5,621 bases of DNA from Candidatus Hydrogenedentota bacterium (GTDB lineage Bacteria; Hydrogenedentota; Hydrogenedentia; Hydrogenedentales; SLHB01), in the NCBI GenBank assembly GCA_016934125.1, contig JAFGTL010000703.1, positions 1 through 5,621 of the forward strand, given 5' to 3'. Of this stretch, positions 1-5,553 are shown piece by piece (within the stretch, counting starts at the first letter, position 1; each line of letters begins with the position of its first letter). Under the pieces are notes generated by a model. It did no database searches and was not told the origin of the DNA. It saw only the letters and a list, made by a program, of their open reading frames with translations. The translations under genes were made by a program, and so were the position numbers.

Positions 1-5
1 GCCGG

Positions 6-22
6 GCACCCCGAAGGGGTGC
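6..22. repeat. GAA-loop hairpin A with conserved tail
   Basis: GCACCCC (6-12) pairs perfectly with GGGGTGC (16-22) around the loop GAA (13-15). It is followed immediately by GATAACTCG (23-31). Geometry and tail match hairpin C at 104-120, 98 bp downstream. There is no T-tract, so it is not an intrinsic terminator. Confidence 0.75.
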
Positions 23-36
23 GATAACTCGGCCAG

Positions 37-80
37 CCCGGGGTCAGCGACGCGCCGAAGGCGCGGAGCGCCACCCCGGG
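37..80. repeat. Large two-part hairpin B, core of the repeat element
   Basis: The outer stem is CCCGGGGT (37-44) with ACCCCGGG (73-80), 8 perfect pairs. Next come three pairs, GCG (47-49) with CGC (69-71), then an inner 6-bp stem CGCGCC (51-56) with GGCGCG (60-65) closed by GAA (57-59). Small asymmetric internal loops separate the stems. It forms equally well on either strand. An A-rich purine run (81-87) follows instead of T residues, which argues against a terminator on the plus strand. Confidence 0.75.
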
Positions 81-103
81 AAAGAGAGCCCCCCCAACAA
101 CGT

Positions 104-120
104 GAACTCTGAAAGAGTTC
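104..120. repeat. GAA-loop hairpin C with conserved tail
   Basis: GAACTCT (104-110) pairs perfectly with AGAGTTC (114-120) around GAA (111-113), followed directly by GACAACTCG (121-129). Compared with hairpin A, stem positions 2, 5 and 7 are changed in both arms so that pairing is kept. The tail differs at one base (GATAACTCG versus GACAACTCG). Confidence 0.75.
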
Positions 121-130
121 GACAACTCGC

Positions 131-356
131 GCCCTCCGGGCACAGCGCCTTCCTCGCGCCTTGTCGTCGTTAACGGAGGCCGACGGCGATGCCGGTGTCA
201 AATTCGTGCGACTCCGCCCTCAATGACAGCCGCTCAGATCGGCACGCCTTTTCGTCCTGGAGCCTGCCCGCCTCCGGCTGTGAGCGCCCCGTTTCCGGGG
301 GAAGACAGAAAACGTAGACGAACGGCCGCTGAATACCCCGGAGACGCAGATTGCTC
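131..356. other. Gene-free stretch between the repeat element and the first promoter
   Basis: No coding region can be supported here on either strand. A reading frame runs through it on the minus strand (451 back to 170), but it starts at a GTG inside the EIIA gene, has no ribosome binding site and encodes an Arg/Pro-rich product I do not recognise. Small structures seen are a 4-bp hairpin at 131-141 (GCCC/GGGC), a direct repeat GCGCCTT at 145-151 and 156-162, the 8-bp palindrome CGTTAACG at 168-175, and a 5-bp hairpin CCCCG/CGGGG at 287-300. None forms a clear terminator or operator. Confidence 0.5.
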
Positions 357-385
357 TTGCGCGGCCCGTGGCAAAGGACTATGAT
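357..385 (+). promoter_or_regulatory. Putative sigma70-type promoter for the EIIA-antiporter operon
   Basis: TTGCGC (357-362) is a weak -35 box with three of six consensus bases. TATGAT (380-385) is a good -10 box with five of six, and the spacer is exactly 17 bp. The predicted transcription start near 391-393 gives a leader of about 45 nt before the ATG at 437. The alternative GTG start at 368 would lie inside the promoter, which supports the downstream ATG. The -10 stands out in GC-rich surroundings, but the call rests on motif matching only. Confidence 0.5.
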
Positions 386-421
386 CTCGGCACCCATCCG
401 GATGCCGTTTGGGCATCGCTT

Positions 422-428
422 GAAGGAA
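422..428 (+). promoter_or_regulatory. Ribosome binding site that sets the EIIA start
   Basis: GAAGGAA, containing AAGGA, ends 8-9 nt before the ATG at 437, which is normal Shine-Dalgarno spacing. No comparable motif precedes the in-frame GTG at 368. Confidence 0.7.
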
Positions 429-436
429 CATATCCC

Positions 437-1246
437 ATGAATCTGCTTCACGCGTTACGGCCGGAGTGCATCGCGGCGGGCGTCGCGGCGCCCGACAAGC
501 CGGCGGCCCTGGCTCAGGCTGTGGCGCTGGCGAAACGGAGCCCCATTCTCGACAAGGTAAGCGAAGCCGAGATCCTCGAGGGCCTTCGGCAGCGGGAGGA
601 ACTGGGCTCGACGGGATTCGGCCGCGGCATCGCGATCCCCCATTGCCGCCTCGAGTCGGTGTCGGACTTCGTGGTCGGCGTGTTGACGGTGCCGGACGGC
701 GTCGAGTTCGACGCGGCCGACGGCGAGCGGGTGAACGTCGTCGTCTTCATCGTCGCGCCCGCCCGCGAATCCAAGGATCACATCCGGCTCCTGTCGGCCA
801 TCTCGCAGACGCTCCTCGCCCCCGGCGCCATCGACGCGATGCTCGCCGCACGCGCCCCCGAGGCCCTCCGGGAGAGTTTCCTGCGCCTCATGCCCGGCGA
901 CGCCGACTCCGAAGACAAGGGCCGGCAACGCAGCCTGTTCCACGTGGTCGTCCAGGAGGAAGGGCTCTTTGACGACGCGCTCCAGGTGTTCACGGCGGCC
1001 GAATCGGCGTCTGTGACGGTGCTCGAAGGCCGGAACGCAGGCGTCTACCTCGCGAAGATACCCCTGTTCTCGGCCTTCTGGGGCGACGCCCCCCACACGT
1101 TCTGCCGCATCCTCCTCGCCGTCGTCGACAAGGAACTCACCAACGAAACCATCCGCCGGCTCGAAGGCCTGGCGCCCGGCCGCGACGACGCCCTCCTGAT
1201 CACCGTGATCGATACCCTTTACGCATCCGGCGGCCTCGGCGCGTAG
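437..1246 (+). CDS. PTS EIIA(Ntr)-like regulator with C-terminal PII-like domain
   Basis: A 269-residue cytoplasmic regulator. Residues about 1-150 form an EIIA domain of the fructose/nitrogen type (PtsN-like). The phosphorylated histidine is H69 in GIAIPHCR, and the second conserved histidine is H115 in KDHIRLLS. In this family H69 receives phosphate from an HPr-type carrier. Residues about 166-269 form a separate alpha/beta domain that opens with a beta strand (SLFHVVVQEE), continues through VTVLEGRNAG and ends with another strand (DALLITVID). Its pattern suits a PII-like ferredoxin fold, a possible nucleotide-binding sensor. An acidic/basic linker (154-165) joins the two. E. coli PtsN is about 160 residues, so the C-terminal half is an extension. 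ATG 437 was chosen over GTG 368 because it has a ribosome binding site and begins the domain at the usual point. The antiporter gene starts 19 nt after its stop, so it most likely controls ion transport rather than sugar uptake. No EIIB or EIIC is nearby. The EIIA call is firm; the PII-like call is tentative. Confidence 0.88.
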   Translation: MNLLHALRPECIAAGVAAPDKPAALAQAVALAKRSPILDKVSEAEILEGLRQREELGSTGFGRGIAIPHCRLESVSDFVVGVLTVPDGVEFDAADGERVNVVVFIVAPARESKDHIRLLSAISQTLLAPGAIDAMLAARAPEALRESFLRLMPGDADSEDKGRQRSLFHVVVQEEGLFDDALQVFTAAESASVTVLEGRNAGVYLAKIPLFSAFWGDAPHTFCRILLAVVDKELTNETIRRLEGLAPGRDDALLITVIDTLYASGGLGA

Positions 1247-1265
1247 ACGGGCGGGCAACAACACC

Positions 1266-2531
1266 ATGCGCGACTATCTCGCCAACCTGAATCTCTCCAG
1301 CCTCATCCTCGTCGGCATCGCCACCGTCGCGGGGTTCTACTTCGGGCGCCTCGCCAAAGTCGCCCGACAGCCCTCGCTCGTGGGCTACATGCTCCTCGGC
1401 GTCCTCCTCGGGCCGTCGGTGCTGGGCCTCTTTCCGGAGCCCCTCACCGAGCAGTTGGCGTTCATCACCGAGATCGCCCTCGGATTCGTGGCCTTCAGCA
1501 TCGGCGCCGAGCTCAATCTCGCCTCCCTGCGCCGCCTCGGTTACGGCATCATCTCCATCATCTTAGCCGAGTCGTTCATGGCCTTCCTGCTCGTCACCGC
1601 AGCCCTCTTCCTCTGGACGCGCGACTGGCCCCTCGCCCTCATCTTCGGCGCCATGGCCCCGGCCAGCGCGCCGGCCGGCACCGTCGCCGTCATCCAGGAA
1701 TACCGGGCCAAGGGCAGTCTGACGCAGGCCCTCTACGCCGTGGTGGGCTTCGACGACGGACTGGCCATCATCATCTTCGGATTCGCCGCCGCCCTCGCCA
1801 AGAACCTCCTGCTCCGCGAGGCCGTGCAAGGCGGCGAGAGCCTTTTCGCGGCCCTCGGCGGCCCGGCCAAAGAAATCGGCCTGAGCATCCTCGTCGGCGG
1901 CGTCGCCGGCTTCATCTTCTGCCAGTTGGTGCGCCGGCTCACCGAGTCGCGCGACGTGTTCATCATCCTCTTCGGCACGGTGCTGCTGGTGACGGGGCTC
2001 TCGAACCGGTGGCACCTTTCCCTCATCCTCACGAACATGGTGGTCGGGTTCGTGCTTGTCAACACGCGCAATGCGGGCGTCGTCCGGCGCGTGACAGCCC
2101 CCTTGCTCGAAGTGATGCCCCTGCTCTTCATCCTCTTCTTCTTCCTCGCCGGATCCCATCTCCAACTCGCCGCCCTCCCGGCCCTCGGCGCCACGGGCAT
2201 CATCTACGCCCTCGCGCGCTCGTCCGGACTCCTGAGCGGCGCCTACCTCGGCGCTGTGATCGGCCGCGCCGAACAAAAAATCCGGCGATACCTGGGCCTG
2301 GGCATTCTCTCGCAGGCCGGCGTGGCCATCGGCCTGTCCCTCATCGTCAAGCAGGAGTTCGGGCAACTGGCCGAAACCTATGACTTGCCCCACGCGGCCA
2401 TCATCGGCGCGTCCGTCCTTACCACGATCACGGCCACGTCGATCCTCTTCGAGATCGTCGGCCCGATCCTCACCAAGGTGGCCCTGTCCAAGGCCGGCGA
2501 GATCCCGCCGCCCGCCCGCGGCTCCAAGTAG
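1266..2531 (+). CDS. CPA2-family cation:proton antiporter, membrane domain only
   Basis: A 421-residue integral membrane protein of the Na+/H+ exchanger (CPA2, KefB/NapA-like) family, expected to swap Na+ or K+ for H+ at the inner membrane. About 12-13 hydrophobic helices span residues 11-403. Family landmarks are LVGYMLLGVLLGPSVLG (38-54), the helix-breaking stretch APASAPAGTVAVIQEYRAKG (131-150), and the paired acidic residues D163-D164 in VGFDDGLAI. That Asp pair matches the ion-binding DD motif of electrogenic CPA2 exchangers. The C-terminus ends at a short Pro-rich tail (about 412-421). There is no RCK/TrkA-N or TrkA-C domain such as KefB and KefC carry, so any regulatory input must come from elsewhere, plausibly from the EIIA-PII protein encoded 19 nt upstream. 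The ribosome binding site is weak (GGGCGGG, 1249-1255, about 10 nt before the ATG), which is compatible with coupling to the upstream gene. Which cation is carried cannot be read from the sequence. The gene ends 2 nt from the stop of the convergent sfsA-like gene. Confidence 0.92.
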   Translation: MRDYLANLNLSSLILVGIATVAGFYFGRLAKVARQPSLVGYMLLGVLLGPSVLGLFPEPLTEQLAFITEIALGFVAFSIGAELNLASLRRLGYGIISIILAESFMAFLLVTAALFLWTRDWPLALIFGAMAPASAPAGTVAVIQEYRAKGSLTQALYAVVGFDDGLAIIIFGFAAALAKNLLLREAVQGGESLFAALGGPAKEIGLSILVGGVAGFIFCQLVRRLTESRDVFIILFGTVLLVTGLSNRWHLSLILTNMVVGFVLVNTRNAGVVRRVTAPLLEVMPLLFILFFFLAGSHLQLAALPALGATGIIYALARSSGLLSGAYLGAVIGRAEQKIRRYLGLGILSQAGVAIGLSLIVKQEFGQLAETYDLPHAAIIGASVLTTITATSILFEIVGPILTKVALSKAGEIPPPARGSK

Positions 2532-2533
2532 CG

Positions 2534-3724
2534 TCAGGACTCCGCCGCGATATCCGGCGGCCGCATCCGAAACCGCTGGAGTGCCGCGTGGAACGCCGGC
2601 AGATCCAGCGGGTTCTCCCTCGATTTGAGCAGGTGCGTCGGCCGCGTCGAATCGGACGCGCCGAACCCCGCCGGCCCCGGCTCGAACACATCCGCCAACG
2701 CGTCCACCAGCGCGCCCTCATCGCGGCGCGATGAGCGGATCGGCACCGGAACGCAGCCCGCGGCGTGCCGCCGCAGATAGTCGATGTGCCAGCGGCACGT
2801 CTTCCGCACCCGCACATGGCGCGCCACCCGGGCGGCCAGATTGCGCGTGGCCGAGCCCACGTATACGTAGTAGCCCGGATCGAAGGCGAGATCGCCCAGG
2901 CCGCCTACGGCAATGCGCGCCCGGCGGCGCAGTTCGAGGATGAGGAGGTAGCTGCCCGCATCGCGCGCTTCCCGATCGACATACGCCCAGGGAATCGGAA
3001 CCGTCCGGGGCGCGCCGGCCAGGCGCAGGCCATCGCCCTCGACGCGAAACCCGACCGCCGCGGCCAGGATCCGGACGCGCCGGCGCACATCGAGAAGCGT
3101 GCGGCTGAATGCGAGATCGGTGTGGTAGTCGGGCATGAACCACCGGACGTGCGGTGCGTGCACGAGGAAGAGCACGGCACACCGCGTGCCGCCTTCGGCC
3201 AACCGGGCCAGTTCGAGCAGGTGCCGGCGGCCGCGCTCCGTGACGGCGTCGGGAAACATGGCCACCTCCCCGCCGAACAACGTGCATGACTTCACTTCGA
3301 GATACACCTCGGCGCCGTTTTCGCGCAGGAGGAAATCGAACCGGCTCCGGGGCCCTGGGCCGTGCGCGGCCGGGCTCACTTCGGCGCGCACGAGCTCGGC
3401 GCTCTTCAAGGCGTCGAGCCAACCCGCCTCGATCAGGTGGCGGGCCAACGCGTTGTTGAGGTGCGTGTGCAGAAACACCGGCATGCCGTCCCGCTCGACG
3501 GCCACGGCCGTGTAGCGCGTGCGCCGCGTGCCACCCTCGCCCGCGGCCCCGTCATCCGTCAGATAGAGCGTCGCCCCGGGAAACAGCAATTCCCACAGCC
3601 GGCCCGGATTGGGCAGGAACGCCGTGACAACGCCACGCCGCGGCACACGGCACCGCACGACAAACCGGTTCGGCCGCTCGATGAAGCGGGCGGCCAGTAC
3701 CGGCCCTACGCGGAACCCCGTCAC
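2534..3724 (-). CDS. SfsA-type nuclease fused to a DUF123 (GIY-YIG-like) domain
   Basis: A 396-residue protein with two recognisable parts. Residues about 4-235 are SfsA (typically about 230 residues): NPGRLWELLFPG near 39-50, RFDF (128-131), EVKS (143-146) and FPDAVTERG (157-165). D130, E143 and K145 fit a PD-(D/E)XK nuclease core. E. coli SfsA was named for stimulating sugar fermentation and binds DNA; databases now tend to label the family DNA/RNA nuclease. Residues about 255-396 are a DUF123/Uri-type GIY-YIG-like domain: GSYLL (257-261), YYVYVGSA (285-292), R299 and H303 with the four-residue spacing seen in GIY-YIG enzymes, WHIDYL (312-317), candidate metal ligand E336, and GFGASD (353-358). 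Cysteines I recall as usual near E336 and after GFGASD appear replaced. The start is GTG 3724, sharing GTGA with the stop of the hydrolase gene, so translational coupling is likely. The same frame stays open farther upstream, but that part is antisense-like composition over the hydrolase gene. Domain identities are firm; substrate and role are unknown. Confidence 0.9.
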   Translation of the reverse strand: MTGFRVGPVLAARFIERPNRFVVRCRVPRRGVVTAFLPNPGRLWELLFPGATLYLTDDGAAGEGGTRRTRYTAVAVERDGMPVFLHTHLNNALARHLIEAGWLDALKSAELVRAEVSPAAHGPGPRSRFDFLLRENGAEVYLEVKSCTLFGGEVAMFPDAVTERGRRHLLELARLAEGGTRCAVLFLVHAPHVRWFMPDYHTDLAFSRTLLDVRRRVRILAAAVGFRVEGDGLRLAGAPRTVPIPWAYVDREARDAGSYLLILELRRRARIAVGGLGDLAFDPGYYVYVGSATRNLAARVARHVRVRKTCRWHIDYLRRHAAGCVPVPIRSSRRDEGALVDALADVFEPGPAGFGASDSTRPTHLLKSRENPLDLPAFHAALQRFRMRPPDIAAES

Positions 3725-5475
3725 CGGGCGTATCCGAAACTCATGGGCGGCGCGGTGAAGGACTCGCGGTAGGTGGCCTCGACGCCGCATTCCCGATCGC
3801 CCTCGAGCGTGGCCTCCGTCATGACGCACATCGTGGCCGGCGCGAACCCGGCCACGCGGACTTCGGCCGGCTCCTCGCCCCGATTCACCCAGAACAGCGT
3901 GTCGCCGGCAACCGCGCCGAGCACGTGCCCTGGATGGGACGACGAACACGGGCGCACCCGATCGCCCGCCTCCGTGAGCCGGCTGAACATGGCGGCGGCG
4001 TGATACACCGGCCGCGGCTTCCAGTCGTTGTCCTTGTAGTCCCACAGGCCGTAGTTCATGAAGCCGTTGCCGGGGTAGTAGACTTCGTGGAGACACCAGA
4101 TCGAGAAGCCGGCCACGCCGCGGTTCAGACCCTCGATCACGAACGCCGTCGTCCACACCGCGTAGGGGTACGACTCCATCAGCGGATTCTCGAGCGCATC
4201 CGAGCGCGCGTCCTGAAACCCGAACTCGGCCACGACAAGGGGTTTCACGGGATCCCGCGCCGCCAGCAGCGACAGGCGATCGTCGAAGAAGAAGGGCGCG
4301 AACACCCGATCGGGATACTGGAAGTAGCGGTGCGACGCGAAGTAGTCGGCCGTTTGGAAGTAGGCATCCGACTCGACGCACTGCTGGAACCACGAGTAGC
4401 CGGCCGTGTCGTCGCTGCCGACGACGCTTACGTCCAGCCCGCGCCGCGCGAACTCCTCTTTCACCCGTTCGTGCAGCTCGACATACCGCTCGAAGGGATA
4501 TCCGCTCCGCTTGAAATGCCCGTTCGGCTCGTTGGTGAGCGTCCAGTCCCGCACACAGGTGTATCCCTTCGTGCGGATCAGATGCTCGAAGAGCGCGCCG
4601 ATGCCCCGCGCCGCCCGCGCCGGATCGCCGTAGGGATCCTCCATCGCCCATTCCACGCCCGTCACATTGAGCCGCGCCCCGAGCCGCTGATACTGATCAA
4701 GCGTCCGGTAATGGCTCGCCATGTTCGCGCTGTCGAAGGTGAACGTCTCCCAGTCGCCGCTCGGATTCCAGTCCTTGTACCACACAAACATCCGAACGTA
4801 GTCGGGATCCATCCAGTCGATCCGCCCCTCGCGGATGGCCCAGTCCGCCTCCGTGACGCCGTGCGCCGCGTTCTCCGGATTGTAGAACCAGCCGTCATCC
4901 TCCGCGCCGAATCCGATCAGCGGCGCGGCCGTCGGCTCCGCGCTCACCGTCAGCGTGACGGGGCCGTCCAGCGGCCGCGCGTCGAGCCGGGGAAGCGCCT
5001 CGAGCACAGCGTCGTCGAACCACGCCTCGCCGTGGCCGTTGAGCAGCAGGCACACCCGCAACGTCGCCGCGCCGGGCGGCACCACCATCCGGCACTGCAG
5101 ATTCTCCCACGCGCCCCCGACGGACGCCGGCGGCGTCTGCACGAAGCTCAGCCGCGTGCCGGCCCCATCGCGGAACTCGCACGACATGTACGCGCCGTAT
5201 CCGTCGCGGATGCCGCGCCCCATGGCCTCCACCGACGCGCGGAATACCTCGCCGCCCTCGACGGCCCGCTCTTGAAATAGCAGCGGAAACCCTACCGCCG
5301 CCTCGTCGGGCACGCGGATCCGGGCGGCCCGGCGCCCGCCCGTCTGCGCCGCCTCCATGGCGACCTCCCGCGTGCTCACGCGCCACGGCTCCAGGCCGCT
5401 CTCGAACCCGGGATTCGCCAGCAGGTTGTCGCCCGCGGCCACGTGAACCAATGCGGCTGCCAGAAACAGGCCCAT
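3721..5475 (-). CDS. Secreted clan-A glycoside hydrolase with N-terminal carbohydrate-binding-like module
   Basis: A 584-residue exported enzyme predicted to cleave polysaccharide by the retaining two-glutamate mechanism. A short hydrophobic signal peptide (MGLFLAAALVHVAAG, residues 1-15) is followed by a jelly-roll module resembling CBM4/9 (about 17-160: NLLANPGFESGLEPW at the start, GEAWFDDAVLEAL at the end). The catalytic barrel covers about 185-495, with acid/base E316 in WTLTNEPNG, nucleophile E417 in PLVVAEFGF and a conserved-looking H382 (SHRYF). Residues about 495-584 suit a small C-terminal beta domain. The NEP plus late E pattern is typical of clan GH-A (families such as GH5, GH30, GH39), but I cannot assign a family or substrate. 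The ATG at 5475 is preceded by GGGAGGG at 7 nt. An in-frame ATG at 5526 would give a longer signal peptide with three arginines ahead of the hydrophobic core, but it has no ribosome binding site. The gene overlaps the SfsA-DUF123 gene by 4 nt. No transporter or sugar-specific regulator is next to it. Confidence 0.85.
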   Translation of the reverse strand: MGLFLAAALVHVAAGDNLLANPGFESGLEPWRVSTREVAMEAAQTGGRRAARIRVPDEAAVGFPLLFQERAVEGGEVFRASVEAMGRGIRDGYGAYMSCEFRDGAGTRLSFVQTPPASVGGAWENLQCRMVVPPGAATLRVCLLLNGHGEAWFDDAVLEALPRLDARPLDGPVTLTVSAEPTAAPLIGFGAEDDGWFYNPENAAHGVTEADWAIREGRIDWMDPDYVRMFVWYKDWNPSGDWETFTFDSANMASHYRTLDQYQRLGARLNVTGVEWAMEDPYGDPARAARGIGALFEHLIRTKGYTCVRDWTLTNEPNGHFKRSGYPFERYVELHERVKEEFARRGLDVSVVGSDDTAGYSWFQQCVESDAYFQTADYFASHRYFQYPDRVFAPFFFDDRLSLLAARDPVKPLVVAEFGFQDARSDALENPLMESYPYAVWTTAFVIEGLNRGVAGFSIWCLHEVYYPGNGFMNYGLWDYKDNDWKPRPVYHAAAMFSRLTEAGDRVRPCSSSHPGHVLGAVAGDTLFWVNRGEEPAEVRVAGFAPATMCVMTEATLEGDRECGVEATYRESFTAPPMSFGYAR

Positions 5476-5482
5476 CGCGATG

Positions 5483-5489
5483 CCCTCCC
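5483..5489 (-). promoter_or_regulatory. Strong Shine-Dalgarno that sets the glycoside hydrolase start
   Basis: On the minus strand GGGAGGG lies 7 nt before the ATG at 5475. It is the best ribosome binding motif upstream of this gene and favours this start over the in-frame ATG at 5526 and the GTG at 5589, which lies in the tandem repeat. Confidence 0.65.
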
Positions 5490-5491
5490 TT

Positions 5492-5513
5492 GCCGCCCGC
5501 ACCGCCGGGCGGC
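5492..5513 (-). promoter_or_regulatory. 8-bp GC hairpin abutting the ribosome binding site
   Basis: GCCGCCCG pairs perfectly with CGGGCGGC around a 6-nt loop (5500-5505), and the stem ends two bases before GGGAGGG. In the leader RNA of the hydrolase operon it would sit directly beside the ribosome binding site and could influence initiation. No ligand-binding pocket or terminator is recognisable, and GC-rich sequence yields such stems by chance fairly often. Confidence 0.35.
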
Positions 5514-5553
5514 CATCCCCAACCATTAGGCCACGGCCGGCCCCCGCCGATCC

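Larger units (their letters stand above)
1..130. repeat. Structured hairpin-rich repeat element (REP-like), left end cut by the window
   Basis: This non-coding block contains three stem-loops, at 6-22, 37-80 and 104-120, each with the three-base loop GAA. The first and third are each a 7-bp perfect stem followed directly by GAYAACTCG (23-31 and 121-129). They enclose a larger two-part hairpin based on CCCGGGGT/ACCCCGGG. The octamer CCGGGCAC occurs at 2-9 and again at 136-143, so a further unit may lie to the left or the array may continue in degraded form to the right. The organisation resembles interspersed palindromic elements of GC-rich bacterial genomes, which is family-level knowledge. 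I cannot show from one window that it is repeated genome-wide. No open reading frame with a credible start covers it. Confidence 0.7.

Noticed and set aside
1..141. CRISPR array
   Set aside because: Palindromic units are present, but there are no identical direct repeats of 24-40 bp separated by uniform spacers, and no cas gene is in the window.
287..300. Intrinsic terminator (CCCCG/CGGGG hairpin)
   Set aside because: The stem has only 5 bp and no T-tract follows on either strand.
368..436. Longer EIIA start at GTG 368
   Set aside because: No ribosome binding site precedes it and it falls in the predicted promoter spacer. The extra 23 residues precede the normal start of the EIIA domain, whereas ATG 437 has a well-spaced AAGGA.
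170..451. Minus-strand open frame of 93 codons over the 5' non-coding region
   Set aside because: It begins at a GTG inside the EIIA gene, has no ribosome binding site and no recognisable domain, and crosses the predicted promoter. It is most likely a chance frame in GC-rich DNA.
1563..2393. Minus-strand open frame of 276 codons opposite the antiporter
   Set aside because: The Glu/Gly/Asp/His-rich product without domains is the complement of a membrane protein gene.
3725..4651. N-terminal extension of the SfsA-like frame by about 309 residues
   Set aside because: This part is in another frame over the glycoside hydrolase and is Arg/Gly-rich with no domain. The SfsA domain begins right after the GTG at 3724, which overlaps the upstream stop.
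3925..5280. Plus-strand open frame of 451 codons opposite the hydrolase
   Set aside because: Arg/Pro/His-rich composition without domains is typical of an antisense shadow in GC-rich DNA. The minus-strand hydrolase has catalytic motifs and a signal peptide.
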